NCBI GenBank assembly: GCA_013298445.1
Contig: JAAFHQ010000311.1
Coordinates: forward strand, 1-7,097
From: Chitinophagales bacterium
GTDB taxonomy: Bacteria > Bacteroidota > Bacteroidia > Chitinophagales > Saprospiraceae
Direction: 5' to 3'
DNA: 7,097 nt
Below the pieces are notes generated by a model. That model was given only the letters and a program-made list of their open reading frames with translations, made no database searches and was not told where the DNA came from. Each line of letters starts with the position of its first letter. The first letter of the stretch is position 1. The position numbers and the translations under genes are program-made. Shown one piece after another: positions 1 to 6,199 of this stretch.

Positions 1-2086
1 TGGCGGTTGGGAAAGTGAAGGCCTGTCGGGGCATACCCTCGGCCATTACCTGTCTGCTTGCGCCTTGATGTATGCGGGCAGCAAGAATGAAAAATACAAG
101 GAAAGAGTCACTTATCTGGTGCAAGAACTGGCGCGTTGTCAGGAAGCCCGCAAAACGGGCTATGTGGGGGCGATTCCGAAGGAAGACAGCATTTTTGCCC
201 AGGTTGCCCGGGGCGACATCCGTTCCTCTGGCTTCGACCTCAATGGTGGCTGGTCGCCTTGGTACACCATCCACAAAGTGATGGCCGGTTTGGCGGATGC
301 CTACCTGTATACCAACAACGACCAGGCCCTGCAGGTGCTCAAAGGTATGTCCGACTGGACAGGAGCGGTGGTAAACAAACTCGATGACGCCCAACGCCAA
401 AAAATGCTCAAGTGCGAATACGGCGGCATGAATGAAATCTTGGCCAACGTGTACGCATTCACGGGCGAAAAAAAATACCTCGACCTTTCTTACAAGTTCT
501 TCGATGACTTTGTGATGGAGCCCCTCTCCAAAAAGATCGACCCGCTGCCCGGCAAACATTCGAATACCAATGTACCCAAAGCCATTGGCAGTGCCCGTCA
601 ATACCAGCTCACAGGCAATCCCCGCGATCAGACCATTGCCTCCTTTTTTTGGAAAACGATGGTACACCAGCACAGCTACGTCATTGGCGGCAACAGCAAC
701 TACGAATACTGTGGCGAAGCAGGCAAACTCAGCGACCGACTCAGCGACAACACTTGCGAAACCTGCAATACCTACAACATGCTCAAGCTGACCCGGCATC
801 TCTTTTGCCAGGAGCCCACCGCCGAGTTGTCCAATTATTACGAGCGGGCTTTGTACAACCATATTTTGGCTTCACAAAACCCGGAGACGGGCATGATGAC
901 CTACTTTGTCCCTTTGCGGATGGGCAGCAAGAAGGAATTCAGCGACGAATTCCGCACCTTCACCTGTTGTGTGGGCAGTGGGATGGAAAACCACGTCAAA
1001 TACAACGAAAGTATCTATTACCACAGCGCTGACGGTCAGGGGCTTTACCTCAACCTGTTCATTCCATCCGAATTGAATTGGCAGGCCAAAGGAATGACCG
1101 TTCGCCAGGAGACCAATTATCCACAAAGTGGGAAGGTAAGCGTCAAATTTAGTGGCAAAAAAGCCCAGAAATTCAGCCTGCACCTGCGCCGCCCCTGGTG
1201 GATGAGTGCCAACTGGCAACTGAAAATCAATGGCAAACCCGTTGAGGCCATCGCTCAGGCCAACGGGTATTACAGCATCAATCGCAAGTGGAAAAACGGG
1301 GATGTGCTCGAACTGGACATGCCCATGCAGCTCTACACCGAAAGTATGCCCGACAACCCCAATCGGATTGCTTTCCTCTACGGCCCCATTGTTTTGGCAG
1401 GCCAATTGGGCAACAAAATGCCCGATCCCTTGTACGGCACCCCTGTGATTTTGAGTGCCGAGCGCAAAGCGGATCAATTGGTACAGCCGCAAGACCTGGC
1501 TACTTTGAAGTTTCAATTGAGCTCGGCCGTGGCTAAACCTGTAGCACCCGTATTGATTCCATTTTTCCAAAGCAACAAGGAATATTACAGCGTATACTGG
1601 GATTATTTCACGCCGGAACAATGGACGGCCCGCCAGGCCGAGTACGAAGCCGAAAAACAACGCCAACAAAAAATCGAAGCCCAAACCCTCGATAATTTCC
1701 GCATCGGCGAAATGCAACCCGAGCGCGACCACAAACTGGAAGCCAGCGAACGCTCCTATGTGAGTGATGCTTTGGGTGTAAATGGCCGAGAAGCGCGCAC
1801 TGGGCACTTTTTTGCCTTTGAGATGAAAGTACAACCCGGGGGCAAAAACCGCCTGCTTTTCACCTACATCGGCGACGACAAAGACCGCAAATTTGACATC
1901 AAGGTAAACGGGCAATTACTGCTCACCGAAACCTTGACCGGCGGACAAACGGGCCGTTTTTACGATCGGGAGTATGCTCTACCGGCCGAATTGTTGACTA
2001 CCGGGGATAAAATTGTGGTGCGGGTAGAAGCCAATTACGGGAAAACAGCAGGCAGGGTCTTTGGTGCCAGGATATTGCGGGATTGA
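1..2086 (+). CDS. GH127 glycoside hydrolase (beta-L-arabinofuranosidase family), 5' end missing
   Basis: The reading frame is open from base 2, so the N-terminus, including any signal peptide, lies outside the window; about 694 residues are present. It opens with the GH127 motif GLSGHTLGHYLSA (about bases 20-58), followed by YTIHK (262-276). Known GH127 enzymes (HypBA1) use a Zn-bound Cys nucleophile and a Glu acid/base. The matching residues are visible: Glu in CGEAGK (716-718), Glu and Cys in CETC (758-760, 764-766), and the Cys pair in TCCVGSG (965-970). A beta-rich region with the sugar-hydrolase signature YGPIVLAG follows (about 1379-1402). The last ~150 residues (from about 1600), with YSVYWD, the PERDH motif and AGRVFGARIL, resemble the DUF4986/DUF6805-type C-terminal modules of Bacteroides GH127 proteins. 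Likely exported and acting on L-arabinofuranosyl or related plant or algal glycans. The substrate is uncertain, because the family also contains an aceric acid hydrolase. No PUL transporter genes are visible. Confidence 0.9.
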   Translation, partial: GGWESEGLSGHTLGHYLSACALMYAGSKNEKYKERVTYLVQELARCQEARKTGYVGAIPKEDSIFAQVARGDIRSSGFDLNGGWSPWYTIHKVMAGLADAYLYTNNDQALQVLKGMSDWTGAVVNKLDDAQRQKMLKCEYGGMNEILANVYAFTGEKKYLDLSYKFFDDFVMEPLSKKIDPLPGKHSNTNVPKAIGSARQYQLTGNPRDQTIASFFWKTMVHQHSYVIGGNSNYEYCGEAGKLSDRLSDNTCETCNTYNMLKLTRHLFCQEPTAELSNYYERALYNHILASQNPETGMMTYFVPLRMGSKKEFSDEFRTFTCCVGSGMENHVKYNESIYYHSADGQGLYLNLFIPSELNWQAKGMTVRQETNYPQSGKVSVKFSGKKAQKFSLHLRRPWWMSANWQLKINGKPVEAIAQANGYYSINRKWKNGDVLELDMPMQLYTESMPDNPNRIAFLYGPIVLAGQLGNKMPDPLYGTPVILSAERKADQLVQPQDLATLKFQLSSAVAKPVAPVLIPFFQSNKEYYSVYWDYFTPEQWTARQAEYEAEKQRQQKIEAQTLDNFRIGEMQPERDHKLEASERSYVSDALGVNGREARTGHFFAFEMKVQPGGKNRLLFTYIGDDKDRKFDIKVNGQLLLTETLTGGQTGRFYDREYALPAELLTTGDKIVVRVEANYGKTAGRVFGARILRD

Positions 2087-2114
2087 TTTTTTAGGTGGAG
2101 TTCCAGAGATTTTG

Positions 2115-2122
2115 TACTCTTG
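2115..2122 (+). promoter_or_regulatory. Possible Bacteroidota -7 promoter element
   Basis: TACTCTTG matches the Bacteroidota -7 consensus TAnnTTTG at all but one fixed position and lies 22 bases before the lipoprotein ATG. No good TTG -33 element is seen at the usual 19-21 base spacing; the nearest TTG (2083-2085) is 29 bases away. If real, it would transcribe the lipoprotein independently of the GH127 gene. Confidence 0.3.
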
Positions 2123-2144
2123 CCTGTTCAAATTCAAAACAGCC

Positions 2145-3080
2145 ATGCGCAATACGATTTATTTTACCCTGGCCTTAGCCTATGCTCTTGTTTCTTGTAC
2201 CGGCGATCAAAGCAGTTCAGAAGTACAAAATGCTCTGGATGAATGGTTTCCAAAACAGTACAAAGTTGTGGAGGGCACTGAAGTAAATACCGCCGACTCC
2301 CTGGTGTTGATTCCCATCCAATCGGTCACAGATCCCAAAATTCAGTTTACGATCGATTATCAGCCTAAAAAAGAAAAAGGGGGACTGGTCAAAGATTCGA
2401 TTCAAAGCGCTTTTGAAGCAGCAAAGGTAAACGCCGAAGCAGCTGGCAATTTATTGAACGCATTGCAAAAAAATGGCTTTAAAAATGTGGTAGTAGGGAC
2501 CAATTTGGCTCAAAATGCGGTTGAGATCCAATTGTATGAGGAGCCATTTAATTCGATCTTCACCTCCCGCATGAAGCAAATTCAAAAAGTTAGTGCCGCC
2601 TGGGCTGCCCAGCGGAATATGGCGCCTTGCCGCTTAAATTTGAAGGTGATGGACCCTAAATCCTGGGGAAAAAGATTCCCAGAAGTACTCGATACCCGCT
2701 TCGTCAATAGGGCGAATGCCTGGGTTTTTGAAAATACAATCGCAGCTGCCAATGCCGATTTGGCTGATCCTGGATCCTCGGAGTTTTTGCCCGGAAGCCT
2801 GAGTTTGAGCGGCAAAAGAGAAATGGAAGTCCGCAAAAAGATCCACGATGATGTGGTCGATTTTTTGCGGACCTCCAAAAAACTGGACTTTCATGTTGAA
2901 CTAATCGCCATGGTCAATACCGAATGGGATCTGCGCAACATGGAGACCATACGCTACTATTTCCCTTATTGCCAACAAAGTGAAACCACTAAAATCAACG
3001 GAAGTTGTATGGGCAACTTTGATGGCCGTATCTCTTGTGTCTACAATTTTAAGACCGGGGAAACACAGGTAGATTTTTAA
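2145..3080 (+). CDS. Predicted lipoprotein of unknown function (311 aa)
   Basis: I do not recognise a family. The ATG at 2145 is chosen over upstream in-frame starts (open back to 2061) because it yields a compact lipoprotein signal: Met-Arg-Asn, a hydrophobic stretch (residues 5-16) and the lipobox L15-V16-S17-C18, so lipid attachment at Cys18 is predicted. Upstream starts would overlap the GH127 gene and bury this signal. After the Cys comes a short polar linker (TGDQSSSE), then a mixed alpha/beta protein with an Ala-rich probable helix (about 89-108), an amphipathic stretch around 136-158 and a charged stretch around 224-246. Four further Cys (162, 276, 288, 298) could form disulfides in the periplasm; three cluster near the C-terminus. 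The gene lies 58 bases after the GH127 stop on the same strand and converges on the YbjN-like gene with 14 bases between stop codons. No Shine-Dalgarno is visible. Membrane anchoring is well supported; the role is unknown. Confidence 0.85.
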   Translation: MRNTIYFTLALAYALVSCTGDQSSSEVQNALDEWFPKQYKVVEGTEVNTADSLVLIPIQSVTDPKIQFTIDYQPKKEKGGLVKDSIQSAFEAAKVNAEAAGNLLNALQKNGFKNVVVGTNLAQNAVEIQLYEEPFNSIFTSRMKQIQKVSAAWAAQRNMAPCRLNLKVMDPKSWGKRFPEVLDTRFVNRANAWVFENTIAAANADLADPGSSEFLPGSLSLSGKREMEVRKKIHDDVVDFLRTSKKLDFHVELIAMVNTEWDLRNMETIRYYFPYCQQSETTKINGSCMGNFDGRISCVYNFKTGETQVDF

Positions 3081-3094
3081 TCCTAACTTTTAGT

Positions 3095-3568
3095 TTAGTT
3101 CAATAAGTTCGGGAATTGCTCTTTCAACTGATCGTCCAGCGTATCTGCCCAGTGCTCAAAATCGCTGATAAAAGTAGACAGTTCATTAAAATCGATGCCT
3201 TTGATGTCTCGCTCAAAGGTTGCCCAAACTTTGTTGACATTGGGTAATACGCTGAATTTGATGCCGAATTTTTCATCGTTTAACTCCAACAAACGGCGGT
3301 AAAAAGTGAGCAGTTGATTGGTTGCTGGCACGTCCATCACCGGGCAGAAGATGCGGATGAAGTCCCGTCGTGATCCATTGTCGTAATTGAGCTTGTGGAT
3401 CATGATCTGGATGGTGGCACTACCTTTGGTCCAGCTCCAAAATAGCTTCTCCGAATTGTACACGGTATGCCGATCCAAGCCAACAGACTCTGCGTAGCAG
3501 TGTACCATTTCGACTACTTTGTTGTACTGCACATCGGCAGGGTGCGATGGGTTTTGTGTGTTTTCCAT
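3095..3568 (-). CDS. YbjN-like (type III chaperone-fold) domain protein
   Basis: A 157-residue soluble protein with no signal peptide or membrane segment. An N-terminal amphipathic helix (about residues 12-29) is followed by beta strands around WSWTKGSATIQIMI (44-57) and RRDFIRIFCPVMDVPA (67-82), a helix (84-97), strands around KFSVLPNV and VWATFERDIKG (104-124), and a C-terminal acidic helix (126-151). This alpha-beta-alpha pattern, with the CPV-DVP-A turn and the strand ending in RDIKGID, resembles the YbjN / Tir-chaperone-like superfamily, whose members act as chaperones or poorly defined regulators. The ATG at 3568 is preferred; the frame extends to a TTG at 3601, but those 11 residues (WVFHNPITIP) look like leader DNA. 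The gene lies 52 bases after the dioxygenase stop on the same strand, so cotranscription is plausible. The family call rests on pattern recognition and the role is unknown. Confidence 0.8.
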   Translation of the reverse strand: MENTQNPSHPADVQYNKVVEMVHCYAESVGLDRHTVYNSEKLFWSWTKGSATIQIMIHKLNYDNGSRRDFIRIFCPVMDVPATNQLLTFYRRLLELNDEKFGIKFSVLPNVNKVWATFERDIKGIDFNELSTFISDFEHWADTLDDQLKEQFPNLLN

Positions 3569-3572
3569 GGGT

Positions 3573-3602
3573 ATTGTAATTGGGTTATGAAACACCCACA
3601 AT
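3573..3602 (-). other. Imperfect hairpin in the leader of the YbjN-like gene
   Basis: ATTGT (3573-3577) and GGGT (3582-3585) pair with ACCC (3594-3597) and ACAAT (3598-3602), leaving a 4-base AATT bulge on one side and an 8-base loop. It ends 4 bases before the ATG at 3568 on the minus strand, so a structure in the RNA could affect ribosome access. There is no U-run, so it is not a typical terminator. It may be chance. Confidence 0.25.
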
Positions 3603-3620
3603 ATCGGAGTTTTTTAAAAA

Positions 3621-4499
3621 TTATCCCAATTTCACCGAGGTCATTGTCAAAGACCCACCCACTGCTTTGTCGTTAAAAAACTGCACTGGATCATTTTTAT
3701 CCTGCAAGCCCAAAATGTACAATAATGGATAATAGTGATCGGGCGTAGGAATGGCCAACTTGGCCGATTTGTTCAAATTTTCATAATTGATCAGCGGTTG
3801 GTGATTGCCATCGCTGATGTGTTGTTTAAAAACCTCGTTCATCTCAATGGCCCAGTCAAAACCATAAGACTCTTTTTGCAGGTGTTCCCAGGCGACCATG
3901 CGCAGGTTGTGCACCATATTGCCACTGCCCACGATGAGCACGCCTTTTTTGCGCAGCTCTGCCAATTCCTGAATCAGTTCGTAGTGGTACTGGGGCGATT
4001 TGTAATAATCGATGCTCAGTTGCAATACCGGAATATTCGCTTCAGGATACATGTGTCGAATCACCGTCCAAGTGCCGTGGTCAAGCCCCCATTCGTGATC
4101 CAGACCCACTTCGGTTTTGGTGATCAGTTTGCGCGTATTTTCTGCAAGTACCGGGTCGCCGGGGGCAGGGTATTGCACGTCGAACAAGGCTTGAGGAAAT
4201 CCCCCAAAATCGTGAATGGTTTTGGGCATAGGCATCGCGGTAACGTGGGTGCCCTTGGTCAACCAGTGCGCAGATACCACCAAGACTGCTTTTGGAGTAG
4301 GCATGTCTTTGGCCAATTGTTTCCAACTTTGGCTGAAAAGATTGTCTTCAATGCCGTTCATGGGCGAACCGTGGCCCAGGAACAAGAGGGGCATTTTTAC
4401 GTCTTGCTCTTCCAACTCATCGCGGAAGTTTTTAAAAGATCCCATCGTCATCATAAGCGCAGCTCCTGATACAGTTTTGATAAATGCCTTGCGTTTCAT
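3621..4499 (-). CDS. ygiD: 4,5-DOPA dioxygenase extradiol (LigB-type, YgiD-like)
   Basis: A 292-residue class III (LigB) extradiol ring-cleavage dioxygenase, of the family that opens catechol rings such as L-DOPA between C4 and C5. The YgiD-type pattern is complete: LGHGSPMN with His43, SAHW with His78, LDHGTW with His141, GSGNMVHNLR with His197 and TPDHYYPLLY with His255. His43, His78 and His197 match the metal ligands expected for this family, with His255 and His141 near the active site. The first ~35 residues precede the usual start of the domain and begin MKRKAFIKTVSGAAL, which resembles a degenerate twin-arginine signal (R-K in place of R-R) with a short hydrophobic stretch (residues 10-20). 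Export is therefore possible but unproven. The gene lies 74 bases after the photolyase stop on the same strand. The physiological substrate is not shown by sequence; YgiD homologues are widespread in bacteria that do not make betalains. Confidence 0.93.
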   Translation of the reverse strand: MKRKAFIKTVSGAALMMTMGSFKNFRDELEEQDVKMPLLFLGHGSPMNGIEDNLFSQSWKQLAKDMPTPKAVLVVSAHWLTKGTHVTAMPMPKTIHDFGGFPQALFDVQYPAPGDPVLAENTRKLITKTEVGLDHEWGLDHGTWTVIRHMYPEANIPVLQLSIDYYKSPQYHYELIQELAELRKKGVLIVGSGNMVHNLRMVAWEHLQKESYGFDWAIEMNEVFKQHISDGNHQPLINYENLNKSAKLAIPTPDHYYPLLYILGLQDKNDPVQFFNDKAVGGSLTMTSVKLG

Positions 4500-4573
4500 G
4501 CAAAGAGTTTAAGTGAAAACAGCACCAGTTTGAAATTAGTTGTATATACATTGAATTTTTGCGCGTTAATCCA

Positions 4574-6118
4574 CTATAGGGAATCTACATTGTTTTTAAT
4601 CCACTCGGCCTGCTGTAGAATCTTGCCCCGTTCTTCTGCGTCCATTTTGTCCCAAACCTGATAAGCCATACCAATGCGGGGATTGCCGCGCAGTTTTTGG
4701 GCATGGCGATCATAAAAATCCCAATAAAGCGCATTAAAAGGACAGGCTTGATGGCCATAACGCAAGGACTTGTCGTAGTGGCATTTCCCGCAGTGGTCGC
4801 TCATCTTGTGGATGTAATTGGCGCTGGAAACGTAGGGTTTGGTGCCAACAATACCACCGTCGGCGAACTGACTCATGCCCCGGGTATTCGTAATTTCAAC
4901 CCATTCCAGCGCATCGATGTAAATACCCAGGTACCAGGCGTCTACCTCATCGGGATGAACACCAAGCAACAATGCAAAATTGCCTGTGAGCATCAAGCGT
5001 TGGATGTGGTGGGCATAAGCCCGATCCAGCGATTGACCAATGGCTTGTGCCAGGCAGCGCATTTTGGTTTGAGCAGTCCAGTACCAGCTGGGTAGCTTGG
5101 CCTGATGACCAAAGTAGTTGAGCTGCGCGAAACCCGGCATCTCCGCCCAATAAACCCCACGCATGTATTCTCGCCAACCGATGATTTGCCTCACAAAACC
5201 TTCCAGGGCGGAATAGGGCACATTTTGCTGATTTTTTTGCCAGTAATTGATGCAGGCATCCACCACTTCGCGGGGATGAATCAACTTCACATTCATAGAA
5301 AAGGACAGCCGGGAGTGAAACAACAACCAATCCCGATCGGTCATGGCGTCCTGGTAATCACCAAAAGCCCGGAGCCGAATCTTCACGAAGTGCTCTAATA
5401 ATGCCAGACTTTCGGCGCGAGTAACTGGCCAATTAAAATGCTTTGCTTGAATCGAGCCCATTGTTTTCACCCCCATCTTTTCCAGCATTAGTAGTATATC
5501 CTCGACATCGCGGTATTGTGCCAGCGTTGGGGGAACATTAAGACTAGCAGGCATTTTTTTGCGGTTTTCCGCGTCGTAATTCCAGCGCCCGGTAAGTGGT
5601 GTTTTGCCATCTGGCTCCATCAGGATTTGGTGTTTTACCCGCATTTTGCGGTAAAAACTTTCCATTAGGTAGGTCTTTTTGCCCTTGAATAAATCGGCCA
5701 GTTCGTTGCGGGCACTAAAAAAATGCTCAGTGTCATAAACCTGATGGAGAATAGCCAGGCCTTGGCAAAATGACTGCAGCAATTGATCTACTCTCCATTC
5801 ATCGGGTAATTGGTATTCAATTTTTTGGATGGAATGGCGCTCGATCAGTTGCTGGCAATTTGCCTCAAAACTTTGCTGATTGTCGGGATCGTCCAGTTGA
5901 AAATATTTTACCGAATGGCCTTCTGCCCTTAAATTTTCAGCAAAAGCCCGCATGGCGAGAAAAAAGGCACAAACCTTTTGGACATGATGCTGAACGTACT
6001 GGGTTTCGGGTAAAATTTCCATCAACACGTACAAAATAGCAGGGTCTTTGGCTTGTAACCAGGAATGTTGGGCATTGAGCTGGTCCCCCAGGATGAGCCT
6101 TAAAGTATGGTAAGTCAT
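4574..6118 (-). CDS. phrB: Iron-sulfur bacterial (6-4) photolyase / cryptochrome (FeS-BCP, PhrB type)
   Basis: A 514-residue, full-length member of the family annotated as deoxyribodipyrimidine photolyase-related protein (PF04244). The N-terminal alpha/beta antenna domain opens with LRLILGDQLN (residues 6-15), and the C-terminal half is the helical FAD domain. Cys355, Cys443, Cys446 and Cys459 (CGKC and HQACP motifs) match, with a constant offset of 5, the four [4Fe-4S] ligands recalled for Agrobacterium PhrB (350, 438, 441, 454). The same offset places active-site His370, His371 and Tyr429, and the electron-transfer residues Trp347, Trp395 and Tyr396, on their PhrB counterparts. It should therefore be a light-driven repair enzyme for (6-4) photoproducts, with FAD, an iron-sulfur cluster and probably a lumazine antenna, although a photoreceptor role is known in this family. 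The start is fixed by the family N-terminus; no Shine-Dalgarno is seen. The gene is divergent from the SDR gene across 81 bases. Confidence 0.96.
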   Translation of the reverse strand: MTYHTLRLILGDQLNAQHSWLQAKDPAILYVLMEILPETQYVQHHVQKVCAFFLAMRAFAENLRAEGHSVKYFQLDDPDNQQSFEANCQQLIERHSIQKIEYQLPDEWRVDQLLQSFCQGLAILHQVYDTEHFFSARNELADLFKGKKTYLMESFYRKMRVKHQILMEPDGKTPLTGRWNYDAENRKKMPASLNVPPTLAQYRDVEDILLMLEKMGVKTMGSIQAKHFNWPVTRAESLALLEHFVKIRLRAFGDYQDAMTDRDWLLFHSRLSFSMNVKLIHPREVVDACINYWQKNQQNVPYSALEGFVRQIIGWREYMRGVYWAEMPGFAQLNYFGHQAKLPSWYWTAQTKMRCLAQAIGQSLDRAYAHHIQRLMLTGNFALLLGVHPDEVDAWYLGIYIDALEWVEITNTRGMSQFADGGIVGTKPYVSSANYIHKMSDHCGKCHYDKSLRYGHQACPFNALYWDFYDRHAQKLRGNPRIGMAYQVWDKMDAEERGKILQQAEWIKNNVDSL

Positions 6119-6145
6119 TGGATACGGTTCGATGAGTTGCTGGTT

Positions 6146-6176
6146 CTAAACAAACACCTACAAAGTTTGTTCTTAG
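6146..6176. repeat. Inverted repeat in the photolyase/SDR intergenic region
   Basis: AACAAAC (6149-6155) and GTTTGTT (6165-6171) form a perfect 7-base inverted repeat with a 9-base spacer. Allowing a 2-base gap, the symmetry extends outward to CTAA (6146-6149) and CTTAG (6172-6176). Its place between divergent starts and over the putative -7 boxes suits a dimeric regulator binding site, but no regulator gene is in the window and an AT-rich repeat of this size could arise by chance. Confidence 0.4.
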
Positions 6177-6185
6177 CACCACATC

Positions 6186-6192
6186 AAAAGGA
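6186..6192 (+). promoter_or_regulatory. Shine-Dalgarno-like ribosome binding site for the SDR gene
   Basis: AAAAGGA ends 7 bases before the ATG at 6200. It supports that start and stands out because the other complete genes here lack a clear Shine-Dalgarno sequence. Confidence 0.6.
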
Positions 6193-6199
6193 TTGAGCC

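Larger units (their letters stand above)
6119..6199. promoter_or_regulatory. Divergent promoter region between photolyase and SDR genes
   Basis: This 81-base gap must hold start signals for both divergent genes. A near-symmetric core ACAAAGTTTGT (6160-6170) contains, on each strand, a 7-of-8 match to the TAnnTTTG -7 element (AAAGTTTG at 6162-6169; AAACTTTG on the minus strand over 6161-6168). A TTG at 6137-6139 lies 22 bases upstream of the plus-strand box, slightly more than the usual spacing; no well-spaced partner is seen for the minus strand. Overlapping boxes would make the two promoters compete. Assignment is by eye only. Confidence 0.4.

Noticed and set aside
934..953. Inverted repeat GGAATTC / GAATTCC
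   Set aside because: It lies inside the GH127 gene and encodes Glu-Phe twice in conserved protein sequence; chance codon repetition explains it.
872..1915. 347-codon open frame antisense to the GH127 gene
   Set aside because: It lies wholly opposite a gene with clear catalytic motifs, its translation shows no recognisable domain, and long antisense frames are expected from the codon bias of the real gene.
2061..2144. Upstream extension of the lipoprotein gene
   Set aside because: It would overlap the GH127 stop and place 28 residues ahead of a good lipoprotein signal peptide; the ATG at 2145 explains the sequence better.
3085..3095. Possible terminator AACT-TTT-AGTT between convergent genes
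   Set aside because: A 4-base AT-rich stem without a proper U-run is too weak to call.
3569..3601. TTG start at 3601 for the YbjN-like gene
   Set aside because: It adds 11 residues with no family character, while the ATG at 3568 leads directly into a typical N-terminus.
3611..3620. TTTTTAAAAA palindrome near the end of the dioxygenase gene
   Set aside because: An AT-only palindrome in AT-rich intergenic DNA is common and has no GC stem to act as a terminator.
3735..4469. 244-codon open frame antisense to the DOPA dioxygenase gene
   Set aside because: The opposite strand has all metal-binding motifs of a known family; the antisense product is a His- and Phe-rich shadow without domain features.
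4697..5095. 132-codon open frame antisense to the photolyase gene
   Set aside because: It overlaps the iron-sulfur cluster region of a well-conserved enzyme and shows no independent support.
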